Shown here piece by piece: positions 42,656 to 51,965 of a DNA stretch of 64,000 bases. A program made the translations under genes and the position numbers. The DNA is taken from positions 1,356,501 to 1,420,500 of the forward strand of contig NZ_CP104883.1 in the NCBI RefSeq assembly GCF_025449335.1, in the 5' to 3' direction. The notes under the pieces are model-generated. The model ran no database searches, was not told the origin of the DNA, and saw only the letters and a list, made by a program, of their open reading frames with translations. How positions within the stretch are numbered: position 1 is the stretch's first letter; every line of letters begins with the position of its first letter. This DNA comes from Bartonella sp. HY328 (GTDB lineage: Bacteria; Pseudomonadota; Alphaproteobacteria; Rhizobiales; Rhizobiaceae).

Positions 42656-43879
42656 ATGAAATCAATAAGCAAAAATTTTACCAATCATTTATTTCGGCGA
42701 CTTTCCATCGTCATTTCGCTATTTTTGATATGCTTATGGCTGGTTTTTTTACGCGTGCCAGCTTTTTCAGCTATAGTGGACAAAGATTTTGAAACAAGTG
42801 CGGCACAGGCATTATTGATAGATAAAGAAACCGGCAGTGTTTTATTTGAAAAACAAGCCAATAGTCGCATAGCGCCAGCGTCACTTGCCAAATTGATGAG
42901 CGCAGAAGTTATTTTACATGCACTTAAGCAGAATATAATTTCATTAGATGATGAATATATCATTTCCGAAGATACGTGGCGGCGCGGTGGTGCACCATCA
43001 CGTACAACCACAATGTTTGCGGCGGTAAAAAGCAAGGTCAGCGTTAATAATTTATTGCAGGGCTTAATTGTCCTACAAGCCAATGATGCGGCCCTTGCAT
43101 TGGCTGAAGGTGCATTTGGTAGTGAAGAAGCTTTTGTTGATAAAATGAATGAAAGAGCGGCGGAAATTGGTCTTAAAAACAGCCATTTTGTCAATGCAAC
43201 CGGCTTACCGCAAGACGGGCAATATACTACACTTAAAGATTTGGCATTGCTTGGCGCTTATTTAGAAAAAGAATATCCTGATCAAATAGCGCTATATAGC
43301 CAGCCAGCCTTTGAATGGAACAAAATATTTCAGCGTAACCGCAATCCGTTAGTAGCGGCCAATATTGGCGTTGTTGGCATGGCGAATGGCTTTACGCAGG
43401 GGCAGGGCTATTCGATTTTCTTATCAGTTGAAAAAAATGACCGTAAATTATTTCTTGCACTTGCTGGTGTCCCCAAAGAAAAAGAGCGCAATGAAGAGGC
43501 AATCCGTATTATCACTTGGGCAATGAATGAATTTGTAACCCGCCTTGTTTTCGATAAGGGTGAAAACATTGGGCAAGCCAAACTATTTGGCGGCGATAAT
43601 ACCACGATTGGCCTAAAGGTTAATGAAGTCGTTGCTGTCTTAATACCAAAAACCAAGATAAAACAAGTAGAGGCTAAAATTACCTATGAAGGGCCAATTA
43701 CAGCGCCGGTGGAAGCCAATAAACAAGTTGGTTTGGTTAAAATTTTGCTTAATGGCGATAGTATTCTTCAACGGCCAGTATTTACGGGCGAAACGGCGAC
43801 AGAGGCAAGCATAACCCAAAAGGCAAAAAATTCCCTTTATGAGCTTTCCATCGGTTGGATTAGGGCTTATTGGAATTAA
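42656..43879 (+). CDS. D-alanyl-D-alanine carboxypeptidase homologue with altered motifs
   Basis: Peptidase S11 (DacA/DacF) fold protein, about 407 residues, with a signal peptide or anchor near residues 17-40. The SxxK motif is intact (Ser76-Leu-Ala-Lys79 in PASLAKLMS). The second motif, normally Ser-x-Asn, reads Gln141-Ala-Asn143 in LIVLQANDAALAL. The third, normally Lys-Thr-Gly, reads Ala243-Asn-Gly245 in GMANGFTQGQGYS. The rest aligns well with rhizobial enzymes (NRNPLVAANIG, ERNEEAIRIITW), and the C-terminal beta domain is complete. Two of three catalytic motifs are therefore changed, so it may be a pseudoenzyme or have altered specificity. The start may also be 42563 or 42599. tmk follows after 70 bases. 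Confidence 0.85.
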   Translation: MKSISKNFTNHLFRRLSIVISLFLICLWLVFLRVPAFSAIVDKDFETSAAQALLIDKETGSVLFEKQANSRIAPASLAKLMSAEVILHALKQNIISLDDEYIISEDTWRRGGAPSRTTTMFAAVKSKVSVNNLLQGLIVLQANDAALALAEGAFGSEEAFVDKMNERAAEIGLKNSHFVNATGLPQDGQYTTLKDLALLGAYLEKEYPDQIALYSQPAFEWNKIFQRNRNPLVAANIGVVGMANGFTQGQGYSIFLSVEKNDRKLFLALAGVPKEKERNEEAIRIITWAMNEFVTRLVFDKGENIGQAKLFGGDNTTIGLKVNEVVAVLIPKTKIKQVEAKITYEGPITAPVEANKQVGLVKILLNGDSILQRPVFTGETATEASITQKAKNSLYELSIGWIRAYWN

Positions 43880-43949
43880 TTGGTTCTTACGCTTTTATAT
43901 TTTAAGTTTAATCCATCATAAGTCTTTAAGGAAATGAAGGAATAGTATT

Positions 43950-44594
43950 TTGCAGCAGGGTTTTTTTATTTCTTTTGAAGGTGGCGAAGGTGCAGGTAAA
44001 TCAACGCAAATAAAACGCCTTGCAAAAGCACTTGAACAAAAGGGCTATGATTTGGTCATTACCCGTGAGCCGGGTGGCACAGCAGGGGCAGAGGCGGTGC
44101 GCTATGTATTGCTAAGCGGTTATGGCGAAAAATATGGTGCTTCGCTTGAAGCAGCCTTGTTTGCCGCTGCAAGAGCTGACCATATTGATGTTTTGATCGA
44201 GCCGGCATTAAAATCTGGTAAAATTGTGCTATGTGACCGCTTTATTGATTCAACCCGTGTTTATCAGGGCACAGCTTCACCGCAACTTGCCACAACGGTT
44301 GATGCACTTGAACAGGCCGCAATAAAAAATATACGGCCAAATATTACTTTTATTCTTGATTTGCCGGCAGAAGTGGGCTTAGCACGGGCAAATTCGCGCC
44401 GAAGTGCTGATAGTGCGGTTGATCGGTTTGAAAAAGATGATGTCGCAATTCATGAAAATCGCCGGCAGGCATTTCTTGATATTGCACAAAAAGAGCCAGA
44501 TCGCTGCGTGATTATTGATGCAGAGGGCGATATAGACCAAATTGCCAATGAAATTTTGTCTTGTGTAGAACAAAAATTACATCAAACACAATGA
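43950..44594 (+). CDS. tmk: Thymidylate kinase
   Basis: Phosphorylates dTMP to dTDP. The 214-residue product has the P-loop FEGGEGAGKSTQIKRL, the DRx block CDRFIDSTRVYQG and the lid region ARANSRRSADSAVDRFEKDD. It begins with TTG at 43950, preceded by AAGGAA at a good distance; the next ATG would remove the P-loop. It lies between the carboxypeptidase homologue and holB, an order common in rhizobia. Confidence 0.95.
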   Translation: MQQGFFISFEGGEGAGKSTQIKRLAKALEQKGYDLVITREPGGTAGAEAVRYVLLSGYGEKYGASLEAALFAAARADHIDVLIEPALKSGKIVLCDRFIDSTRVYQGTASPQLATTVDALEQAAIKNIRPNITFILDLPAEVGLARANSRRSADSAVDRFEKDDVAIHENRRQAFLDIAQKEPDRCVIIDAEGDIDQIANEILSCVEQKLHQTQ

Positions 44595-44681
44595 TTAAAA
44601 TAGGCTTTTTGCTTCATAAAAGTATAAAGCTATTATAGTAAGCGTTGAAGGCATTTTCGCCGCGTGACATTTGAGGTTAAG

Positions 44682-45779
44682 ATGAACGACATTGTTAGTA
44701 TTCCACAATATGATGATATTGATGGAATCATCAGTCCTGCACAAAATACTTTCTTTGTCGGTCATGAGGCGCAACGTGCGTTTCTTGCGCAAATGCTGGA
44801 CGAAAACCGCTTGCATCACGCGCTATTAATGGAAGGCGCAAGGGGCATTGGTAAGGCAAGTCTTGCCTATCGCCTTGGTTATATTTTATTGGCAAAAAAC
44901 ATTGCTGCCAATAGTATAATGGCGCAAGACCTTCGTGATATTATTAATGATGACGCTGCAATAAATTTTGAAAATGAAAATATTTGGCGCAAAATTGCCC
45001 AAGGTGCTCATCCTAATCTTTTGCATATATCACGGGCGTTTGACCCTAAAACACAAAAGTTTCGTGGGGCAATTACTATTGATGATATTCGTAAGATTAC
45101 CCATTTTTTACAGCAAACCTCATCTAATAATGATTGGCGCATCGTCATTATCGACTCTGCGGATGATATGAATAGAAATGGCGCTAATGCGCTGTTAAAA
45201 ACCTTGGAAGAACCACCAAAGCGCACTATTTTTATGCTTATTTCCCATAATGCTGGGCGACTTTTGCCCACCATTCGTTCGCGTTGTCAGGCAATAATGT
45301 TTAAGCCATTGGATCATAATGATTTACAAATGGCATTAGCCCATGCGGCAGGTTTTGATAATGGATCTGCACAAATGCAAGATAATGACGAGTTAATTGC
45401 CAATTCTGAAGGAAGCGTTCGTAAGGCGGCTTTAATGCTAGCTTATGGCGGGCTCGATATTATCCATGCGGTTGAAGATATTTTAAACAATAAGGCATTT
45501 TCAGTTGATGGTGCTTTTAAGCTTGCCAGCGTGTTATCTGCCAAAGATGCCGAAGTGCAATTTTCGTTTTTTATTGATTATGTGCTTGATCGTGTGGCGC
45601 AGGTGTCGCGTGATAAAGCCATTGGTGGCGATCTAGCAACGGGTGAAAAGCTATCACAATTCTGGATTGAGATTGAGCAGCAAATACGTGATGCCACCGC
45701 CTATAATCTCGATAAAAGGCAATCTATCCTTGTTCTATTGCAAAAACTACATCAAAATTTGAACGACTGTTTGGGTTAA
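44682..45779 (+). CDS. holB: DNA polymerase III subunit delta prime
   Basis: Clamp-loader subunit of the replicative polymerase. The 365-residue product has an AAA+ fold: a Walker A-like EGARGIGKASLAYRLGY, the sensor region IVIIDSADDMNRNGANALLKTLEEPP and SRCQAIMFKPL. The motif NALLKTLEEPP is highly typical of HolB/DnaX. The ATG at 44682 follows GAGG by seven bases; the in-frame GTG at 44664 lacks a ribosome site. Flanked by tmk and metG on the same strand. Confidence 0.94.
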   Translation: MNDIVSIPQYDDIDGIISPAQNTFFVGHEAQRAFLAQMLDENRLHHALLMEGARGIGKASLAYRLGYILLAKNIAANSIMAQDLRDIINDDAAINFENENIWRKIAQGAHPNLLHISRAFDPKTQKFRGAITIDDIRKITHFLQQTSSNNDWRIVIIDSADDMNRNGANALLKTLEEPPKRTIFMLISHNAGRLLPTIRSRCQAIMFKPLDHNDLQMALAHAAGFDNGSAQMQDNDELIANSEGSVRKAALMLAYGGLDIIHAVEDILNNKAFSVDGAFKLASVLSAKDAEVQFSFFIDYVLDRVAQVSRDKAIGGDLATGEKLSQFWIEIEQQIRDATAYNLDKRQSILVLLQKLHQNLNDCLG

Positions 45780-46082
45780 TCATGGAATTATATTATCTTT
45801 TTAGGTGACAAAGGCAAAATCTAGCATTATGTCTTTAAAGAAAAGGCGATAATGTTTCTAATCTTATTCCGTCAGATAATCATGATAAAAATCATCGCTG
45901 ACATTAGTTGAAAAACTATTCAATATTGATTGAAAAGATTATGCCAAGGGTTACAAAAACAATAGGAAGATAACAGCAATAAGGCTTGTTCACCCAATTT
46001 TTGTAGCCATTTTTAAAATATTGCAACCATTCGGGCCGCTATTTGAGCGTGCGCCGTAAGAGATAATGAAGACTGAAGTTAA
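45780..46082. other. Intergenic region between holB and metG
   Basis: About 300 bases with no open frame, repeat or clear promoter. Confidence 0.4.
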
Positions 46083-47630
46083 ATGCGTGAAAAATATTAT
46101 ATAACGACACCAATCTATTATCCTAATGGCGAACCACATATCGGCCATGCATATAATGCGATTGCCACCGATAGTATGGCGCGGTTTCAGCGCCTTGACG
46201 GCAAGGATGTTTTTTTTCTGTCAGGTACGGATGAGCATGGTTTGAAAATGCAGCAGACAGCGGAAAAGTTGGGCATTACTCCGCAAGAATTGGCCGATAA
46301 AAACTCAGCCGTTTTCCAAGAAATGCTAGCATCATTGAATATTTCTAATGATGATTTTATCCGCACCACCCAAAAACGCCATTATGATGCTTGTCAGACC
46401 TTGTGGAAAATTTTGGAAGATAATGGTGATATTTATCTTGATACCTATGCTGGCTGGTACTCGGTTCGTCAAGAAGCCTATTATGATGAAAAAGATACGA
46501 TCGTTGGTGAAGATGGTATTCGCCGCGAAACTGAAGTTGGTTCACCAGTTGAATGGAACGAGGAAGAAAGCTATTTCTTCCGCCTGTCAAAATATCAAGA
46601 TAAATTGCTAGATTATTATGAAAAGCACCCTGAATTTGTTGGGCCAAATGAGCGGCGCAATGAAATTATGAGTTTTGTGCGCTCTGGTTTGCGTGATTTA
46701 TCAGTTTCGAGGACCAATTTTTCTTGGGGTGTTCCCGTACCGGGTAATTCTAAACATATCATGTATGTTTGGCTTGACGCGCTTACCAATTATTTAACCG
46801 CAACCGGCTATCCAGATCCAAATGCGCCGCGTGCTGGGTTTTGGCCAGCCAATGCACATATTATCGGTAAGGATATTGTTCGCTTCCATGCTATTTATTG
46901 GCCAGCTTTTTTAATGTCTGCAGGTATTGAATTGCCGAAGCGGGTTTTTGCCCATGGCTTTTTGCTCATGCGCGGTGAAAAAATTTCAAAATCGGTTGGT
47001 AATGTCATTGATCCTTTTGCAATTACCGCGCAATATGGCGTTGATTCCATTCGCTATTTCCTCTTGCGTGAAGTATCCTTTGGCCAAGATGGCGTTATTA
47101 ACAATACCGCGATTATAAACCGCATTAATGCCGATCTTGCCAATGACCTTGGCAATCTTGCCCAGCGCTCTTTATCAATGATTGCTAAAAATTGCGATGG
47201 AAAAGTGCCAAATAAGGGTGAGTTATTGGCGCAAGATAGTGAGATTTTAGATAAGGCTATTGACGTGGTTAACACTGCACGTGACGCAATGGCAAGGCAG
47301 GCACCGCATTTAGCGTTAACGGCGATTTTTGCGGTCATTTCTGATGCTAATCGCTATTTTGCAGGTGAAGAGCCCTGGGCTTTGCGCAAAACGGATCCAG
47401 CACGCGCTGATACCGTTCTTTATGTAACCGCTGAAATATTGCGCCGTGTAGCAATTCCTTTGCAGGCCTTTATGCCCGCATCAATCGACAAATTGCTTGA
47501 ACTTTTAAATATTGGCGAAGATCAGCGCATGTTAAACGATGTTGCAAGCCAGTGGATTGCGCCAGGAACTGCATTGCCAAGTCCAAGCGGTATTTTCCCA
47601 CGTTATAAGCTTGAAGAGCTTGAGGGTTAA
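46083..47630 (+). CDS. metG: Methionyl-tRNA synthetase
   Basis: Charges tRNA-Met. The 515-residue class I synthetase has the HIGH motif in PNGEPHIGHAYN and the KMSKS motif as EKISKSVGNVIDP. The zinc-knuckle cysteines of the long MetG type are absent, and there is no C-terminal tRNA-binding extension, which fits the short MetG2 form usual in alphaproteobacteria. The stop lies three bases before the tatD ATG, so metG, tatD and the following hydrolase gene are very likely one operon. Confidence 0.96.
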   Translation: MREKYYITTPIYYPNGEPHIGHAYNAIATDSMARFQRLDGKDVFFLSGTDEHGLKMQQTAEKLGITPQELADKNSAVFQEMLASLNISNDDFIRTTQKRHYDACQTLWKILEDNGDIYLDTYAGWYSVRQEAYYDEKDTIVGEDGIRRETEVGSPVEWNEEESYFFRLSKYQDKLLDYYEKHPEFVGPNERRNEIMSFVRSGLRDLSVSRTNFSWGVPVPGNSKHIMYVWLDALTNYLTATGYPDPNAPRAGFWPANAHIIGKDIVRFHAIYWPAFLMSAGIELPKRVFAHGFLLMRGEKISKSVGNVIDPFAITAQYGVDSIRYFLLREVSFGQDGVINNTAIINRINADLANDLGNLAQRSLSMIAKNCDGKVPNKGELLAQDSEILDKAIDVVNTARDAMARQAPHLALTAIFAVISDANRYFAGEEPWALRKTDPARADTVLYVTAEILRRVAIPLQAFMPASIDKLLELLNIGEDQRMLNDVASQWIAPGTALPSPSGIFPRYKLEELEG

Positions 47631-47633
47631 ATT

Positions 47634-48407
47634 ATGTTGATTGATAGCCATTGTCATCTCGATTTTGATGATTTTGCTCCCGAGCTTGATGAGGTAGTAG
47701 AACGCGCTCATCAAGCTGGTGTTAAGCGCATGGTGACAATTTCCACCCATGTGCGCCAGTTTGATCGGATCATTCGCATTGCCGAAAAATATGAGCATGT
47801 TTTTTGCTCAGTAGGGACGCATCCCAATAGCGCCCATGAAGAACCCGATATTACCGCAGAAGACCTATTGGCATTAACCAGCCATAAAAAGGTGGTGGCG
47901 ATTGGTGAAGCTGGTCTTGATTATCATTATGACTATGCAACACCGCAGCAACAAAGAGCGAGTTTTCTTCATCATATTGATGCAGCGCGACGCAGTGAAT
48001 TACCATTGGTCATTCATTCCCGTAATGCCGATGAAGATATGGAAGCGATTTTGCGTGAAGAAATGGCAAAGGGAAAATTCAAATTTATTTTGCATTGCTA
48101 TTCTTCTGGTATGCAATTGGCAAAGGCAGGCATTGAGCTTGGCGGCTATTTATCTTTTTCAGGAATATTGACCTTTAAGGGCGCACCAGAAATTCGTGAG
48201 GTTGCAAAAATCGTGCCTTTGCAGCAATTATTGGTAGAGACCGATGCGCCTTACCTTGCGCCAGTTCCTTATCGTGGCAAGCGCAATGAGCCTTCTTATG
48301 TGGTGAAAACTGCGGAAGTTTTGGCCGAGCTGCGCTCTCTTAGCTATGAAGATTTGGCTAAAATTACAACTGATAATGCATTTCGGCTTTTTTCAAAAAT
48401 GCAGTGA
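47634..48407 (+). CDS. tatD: TatD family metal-dependent DNase
   Basis: The 257-residue TIM-barrel hydrolase has the TatD metal ligands: His-x-His in DSHCHLDF, Glu in IGEAGLDYHY, His in LVIHSRNA, His in ILHCYSSG and Asp in LVETDAPYLAP. TatD enzymes act as 3'-5' exonucleases or deoxyribonucleases in DNA repair. It starts three bases after the metG stop and ends where the MBL hydrolase frame begins, so the three genes are tightly linked. Confidence 0.94.
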   Translation: MLIDSHCHLDFDDFAPELDEVVERAHQAGVKRMVTISTHVRQFDRIIRIAEKYEHVFCSVGTHPNSAHEEPDITAEDLLALTSHKKVVAIGEAGLDYHYDYATPQQQRASFLHHIDAARRSELPLVIHSRNADEDMEAILREEMAKGKFKFILHCYSSGMQLAKAGIELGGYLSFSGILTFKGAPEIREVAKIVPLQQLLVETDAPYLAPVPYRGKRNEPSYVVKTAEVLAELRSLSYEDLAKITTDNAFRLFSKMQ

Positions 48408-48425
48408 TTGGTTAAACAAAATAGG

Positions 48426-49247
48426 ATGGCTGAAATATCTGTAAAAGATAAATTGCGATTTACCATTTTAGGCTGCGGTTCCTCGCCAGGGGTGCCGCGA
48501 CCAAATGGTGATTGGGGTTCTTGCGATCCCTTAGAGCCTAAAAACCTTCGCTATCGCACCTCGCTATTGGTTGAGCGTGTTAGCGCAAATGGAAAAACCA
48601 GCGTTGTCATTGATACAGGGGCTGATTTTCGCTCCCAAGCCATTGATGCTGGCATCACCAAAATTGATGGGGTGGTTTATACTCATCCCCATGCAGATCA
48701 TATTCATGGCATTGATGATTTGCGCACTTTTGGCATTGGACAAAATAAGCTAATTGACATTTATAGCGATGCAGCCACGTTAAATCGCTTGCATGAAGCC
48801 TTTGGCTATTGTTTTAAAACACCCAAGGGGTCAAACTATCCACCCATATTACGCGCCCATCAAATTGGCCCCTATGACCATTTTAAAATTAATGGGGCAG
48901 GGGGTGAATTAGAGTTTCAAAGCCATTTGCAAACCCATGGCGATATTCACTCGCTTGGCTTTCGTATGGGGAGTGTGGCTTATTGCACCGATGTGAGTGC
49001 CTTTCCAGAAGAAAGTTTAACTAAGCTATTTGATCTTGATGTGCTTATTATTGGTGCTTTGCAATATCAACCACATCCAAGTCATTTTTCACTTTCGCAG
49101 GCTTTGGATTGGATTGATTATTTGCGGCCAAAACGTGCCATATTAACCCACATGCATATTTATCTTGATTATCGCACTGTTTTGCGCGAAACGCCAGATT
49201 ATGTCGAGCCAGCTTATAATGGCTTGCAATTTGAGGTTGATTGCTAA
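48426..49247 (+). CDS. Metallo-beta-lactamase fold hydrolase (PhnP-like)
   Basis: The 273-residue product belongs to the PhnP-like group of MBL hydrolases. It starts LRFTILGCGSSPGVPRP, with the metal motif THPHADHIHGIDDLR and the later ligands in YCTDVSAFPEE and AILTHMHIYLDY. Relatives include phosphodiesterases acting on cyclic phosphates, but the substrate here is unknown. It is translated right after tatD; the ATG at 48426 is taken, but a TTG at 48408 is possible and neither has a clear ribosome site. The tatD-MBL pair is conserved in rhizobia. Confidence 0.88.
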   Translation: MAEISVKDKLRFTILGCGSSPGVPRPNGDWGSCDPLEPKNLRYRTSLLVERVSANGKTSVVIDTGADFRSQAIDAGITKIDGVVYTHPHADHIHGIDDLRTFGIGQNKLIDIYSDAATLNRLHEAFGYCFKTPKGSNYPPILRAHQIGPYDHFKINGAGGELEFQSHLQTHGDIHSLGFRMGSVAYCTDVSAFPEESLTKLFDLDVLIIGALQYQPHPSHFSLSQALDWIDYLRPKRAILTHMHIYLDYRTVLRETPDYVEPAYNGLQFEVDC

Positions 49248-49306
49248 GTCCAACCTCTTAGCTTTGGCAAAAGCTGTATCATGTTGGCTTTATGCGCTTT
49301 GTAGCT

Positions 49307-49409
49307 TTAGAGCGCATTTCGATCTGATTGGATCAGATCGTGCTAATGCATTGTTTACCTTCGTTTTTGTCCGAAAACCGCTTCACACTTTTCAAAAAAA
49401 CGTTCTAAT
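49307..49409 (+). repeat. Bru-RS-like dispersed repeat
   Basis: Near-complete copy. The right arm of the first palindrome is shortened (ATCAGATCGTGCTAATG), breaking that stem; the second palindrome is mostly intact. Confidence 0.88.
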
Positions 49410-49481
49410 AAAGACAGTTTGATTGTTTCACAACTGTAATGGTCAGCATTTAATAGAATTAAAGATTTATTTTAGACATAA

Positions 49482-49508
49482 AAAAACACGGCTAAAAGCC
49501 GTGTTTTT
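49482..49508 (-). terminator. Terminator after rpmG
   Basis: AAAAACACGGC (49482-49492) pairs with GCCGTGTTTTT (49498-49508) around a 5-base loop, about 20 bases past the rpmG stop on the minus strand. Confidence 0.9.
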
Positions 49509-49527
49509 AAACATAATTTATAAAAAA

Positions 49528-49695
49528 TTACTTGATCTTTGTTTCGCGAAACTCAACGTGTTTTCTTACGATTGGATCATATTTGCGCTTTGTCATCTTA
49601 TCGGTCATTGTACGGCTGTTCTTTGTTGTTACATAGAAGAAGCCGGTTTCTGCCGTCGACAAAAGCTTGATTTTGATTGTATTAGCTTTAGCCAT
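49528..49695 (-). CDS. rpmG: 50S ribosomal protein L33
   Basis: The 55-residue product begins MAKANTIKIKLLSTAETGFF and continues YVTTKNSRTMTDKMTKRKYD to PIVRKHVEFRETKIK, the standard L33 sequence of alphaproteobacteria. It is the zinc-free form, with no cysteine pairs. AGGA lies 11 bases before the ATG and a good terminator follows the stop. It is transcribed in the same direction as the MFS gene upstream but is separated from it by about 95 bases. Confidence 0.97.
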   Translation of the reverse strand: MAKANTIKIKLLSTAETGFFYVTTKNSRTMTDKMTKRKYDPIVRKHVEFRETKIK

Positions 49696-49790
49696 AATAG
49701 AGAATCCTGTCTATTTGAATCACCACACCGCCTGAATGACCCGTGGCCTAAGACGATTTTGTCGCGACAATAAGCATTCAGGATAAAAAG

Positions 49791-50966
49791 TCAAGAGCGT
49801 GTTAACCTTACAACCAATCTTATTACAACTAAAGCGACATAAAGACCGAAAAAAAGTGCCATTGCCATGGAAAAACCGGTTACGGGAAAGATTTCCATAG
49901 CTTGTCCAATGATCGATGGGCCAATTAACATGCCAATACCATAGCAAAAAATGAAAGCGGCATTGGCGGCAGCAAGATCGCTGCCTTTGAGTCTTGCCCC
50001 CAATTGGGCAAGGCCAATAGTATAAAGACCAGCTGATACACCACCTAAAACAAATAAAACCGCGCCAAGTAAATAATAATGCTGCGTGATAAATGGCACG
50101 AGTAAAGTGCCAATAAGGCCAATGGTTGCGCAACCAGCCAAAGCATAGCGGCGGTCGGGCAACCGATCGCTAATCATGCCAATTGGTACCAAAAGCAGCA
50201 CATTGCCCAAAGCAAGCAGGGTTAAAAAATGTCCAGCCTGCGCTTCGCTATAGCCCAAATTTAATGAAAATGGCGCGATTAGGGTAACTGCACCTAGCTG
50301 AACCGCACCATAAACCAGCACAGCCATGGTTGATGTTGGCACTTTGAAAATAAATGGCAAAAATGGCACATGTTCGCTGTCTTTGAAATTAGGGCTTAAT
50401 TTCCATGCTGACATAATGGGAATGCTGGCAAGGGCAATAAGCAAGCACCCTATACCAAACGGTAAAAAGCCTTTGCTGCCAACATAGGAAAACAAAATTG
50501 GCCCTAGCGAAAAACCAAAACCAAAAGTCGCCGCATAAATGGCAAGAATCGCTCCACGCCTTGCTGGTGGGGCTGAGCTATTGACCCAAAATTCTGATAG
50601 GATGAACATAATCGTCATAGCAAAATGCAAGGTAAAACGTAAGATAAACCAAACCCATAGGCCTTGAAAGCAATAAAACCCTAAAAAGCTTAACGCGCCA
50701 ACAATAAGCATGGTTAAAATCGGTTTGATAACGCCAAATTTTAGCGCGATTCTTGACGTACATGCCGCAGCAATGATGGTGGCAAGACCGCCAATCGTGC
50801 CGCTATAACCAATAATACTTTCAGAAATACCATGATCCAACATCATTGCTGAAATAAGGGGCGTTCCAAGGCCAATTGCTATACCTACCGCAGCAATTGT
50901 CGCTATCGCCGCAATGATCGCCCGCATGGCATGGTTTTCGCTTTGGCTATCCGTTTCACAAGTCAT
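49791..50966 (-). CDS. MFS transporter
   Basis: The 391-residue product has about twelve membrane helices and the usual short motif between helices 2 and 3 (ASRIALKFGVIKPI), with a second-half equivalent MISDRLPDRRYA. It resembles the YcaD/YfkF type of major facilitator exporters. The substrate is unknown. Its ATG overlaps the stop of the upstream Nudix gene by one base (TGATG), so the two are translationally coupled. Confidence 0.87.
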   Translation of the reverse strand: MTCETDSQSENHAMRAIIAAIATIAAVGIAIGLGTPLISAMMLDHGISESIIGYSGTIGGLATIIAAACTSRIALKFGVIKPILTMLIVGALSFLGFYCFQGLWVWFILRFTLHFAMTIMFILSEFWVNSSAPPARRGAILAIYAATFGFGFSLGPILFSYVGSKGFLPFGIGCLLIALASIPIMSAWKLSPNFKDSEHVPFLPFIFKVPTSTMAVLVYGAVQLGAVTLIAPFSLNLGYSEAQAGHFLTLLALGNVLLLVPIGMISDRLPDRRYALAGCATIGLIGTLLVPFITQHYYLLGAVLFVLGGVSAGLYTIGLAQLGARLKGSDLAAANAAFIFCYGIGMLIGPSIIGQAMEIFPVTGFSMAMALFFGLYVALVVIRLVVRLTRS

Positions 50967-51664
50967 CAGCTAAATCGAACCTTTCTATAATGTCTTCCCC
51001 TCACGCTATAATATAGCGTAACTGGATGACATTGCTTTAACGCCATGTTAGGCGTTATGCAATCTTTTGTATCTTCCATGATTTGTTTTGTAATGTCATG
51101 AATTTTGATGTTTGGCGGTGAAAACAAATCAACCCATTGTAAATTAGATAATTCACTTGATGGCTGCATTTTATCAATATTATTGATATTTTCTGCAAAG
51201 GTTAGAAAAAAACGTGTGTCAAACCGCCTAATATGCCCCGTTGGGGTAATTGCCCTTGCAAAATAATGTAAAGCAGATGGGTTGGGCAGCAGTTGTTGAT
51301 TTTGAAAAATGCGCCAAGCAGAATTTATACTTTTTCTTAACGGAGCCTTAGTTTTTACTCCAATAAGAAGCCCTGTTTCTTCTTGTGTTTCCCGAATAGC
51401 ACATAATGCCAAAGCATTTGCGTGTTTTTCTGTAAAATGGGTCTTTTCACTGCGCATCATTTTTATATCACGCTCATGAAGTGAAGTGGAGTAAAGATGG
51501 GTAAAATCAGCACGATCCATTTTACCACCGGGAAAAACATAAAAATCTGGCATAAATTTATGCGCTTCATGGCGTTTTCCCATCAATACAAATGGCTTGC
51601 CATCTATAGCTTTTAATATCAATAATGTTGCCGCGCATTTGGGTTTTAAAATATGTTTTGTCAC
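50966..51664 (-). CDS. Nudix hydrolase with expanded Nudix box
   Basis: The 232-residue product has the core REtqEEtGLLIG of the Nudix box, but the leading FPGGKMDRAD is separated from it by about 40 residues (FTHLYSTSLHERDIKM and on). This layout is known in NUDT19-like hydrolases, which act on CoA derivatives or related diphosphates. The C-terminal half has FARAITPTGHIRRFDTRFFL, a common signature of that group. It overlaps the downstream MFS gene by one base, suggesting joint action on a shared compound. The substrate is an inference from the family. Confidence 0.85.
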   Translation of the reverse strand: MTKHILKPKCAATLLILKAIDGKPFVLMGKRHEAHKFMPDFYVFPGGKMDRADFTHLYSTSLHERDIKMMRSEKTHFTEKHANALALCAIRETQEETGLLIGVKTKAPLRKSINSAWRIFQNQQLLPNPSALHYFARAITPTGHIRRFDTRFFLTFAENINNIDKMQPSSELSNLQWVDLFSPPNIKIHDITKQIMEDTKDCITPNMALKQCHPVTLYYSVRGRHYRKVRFS

Positions 51665-51849
51665 AATTGCTTCACTTGAAAAGACACAAAATATTTATGC
51701 TAGTATAGCTAAGTTTAGCACTATCAAGCATTGTTAATAATAAAACTTTTTTTAATATATAACTTCCCTTTATGCCAATATCGTTTACTTTAAACAAAAG
51801 ACGAGTTCTTCAAATTTAATTAAAAGCATATTTTATACCATCTGTAACA
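51665..51849. other. Intergenic region
   Basis: AT-rich divergent gap before a repeat copy. No clear promoter. Confidence 0.4.
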
Positions 51850-51955
51850 TTAGAGCGCTTTTCGATCTGACAGGATCAGATCGGCGCTCTAATCCTTTGT
51901 TTACCTTCGTTTTTGTCTGAAAACCGCTTCACACTTTTCGGAAAAACGCTCTAAT
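51850..51955 (+). repeat. Bru-RS-like dispersed repeat
   Basis: Full double palindrome, ending CGCTCTAATAAAG, only ten bases before the start codon of the first DUF4375-like gene. Confidence 0.9.
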
Positions 51956-51965
51956 AAAGTGAAAA

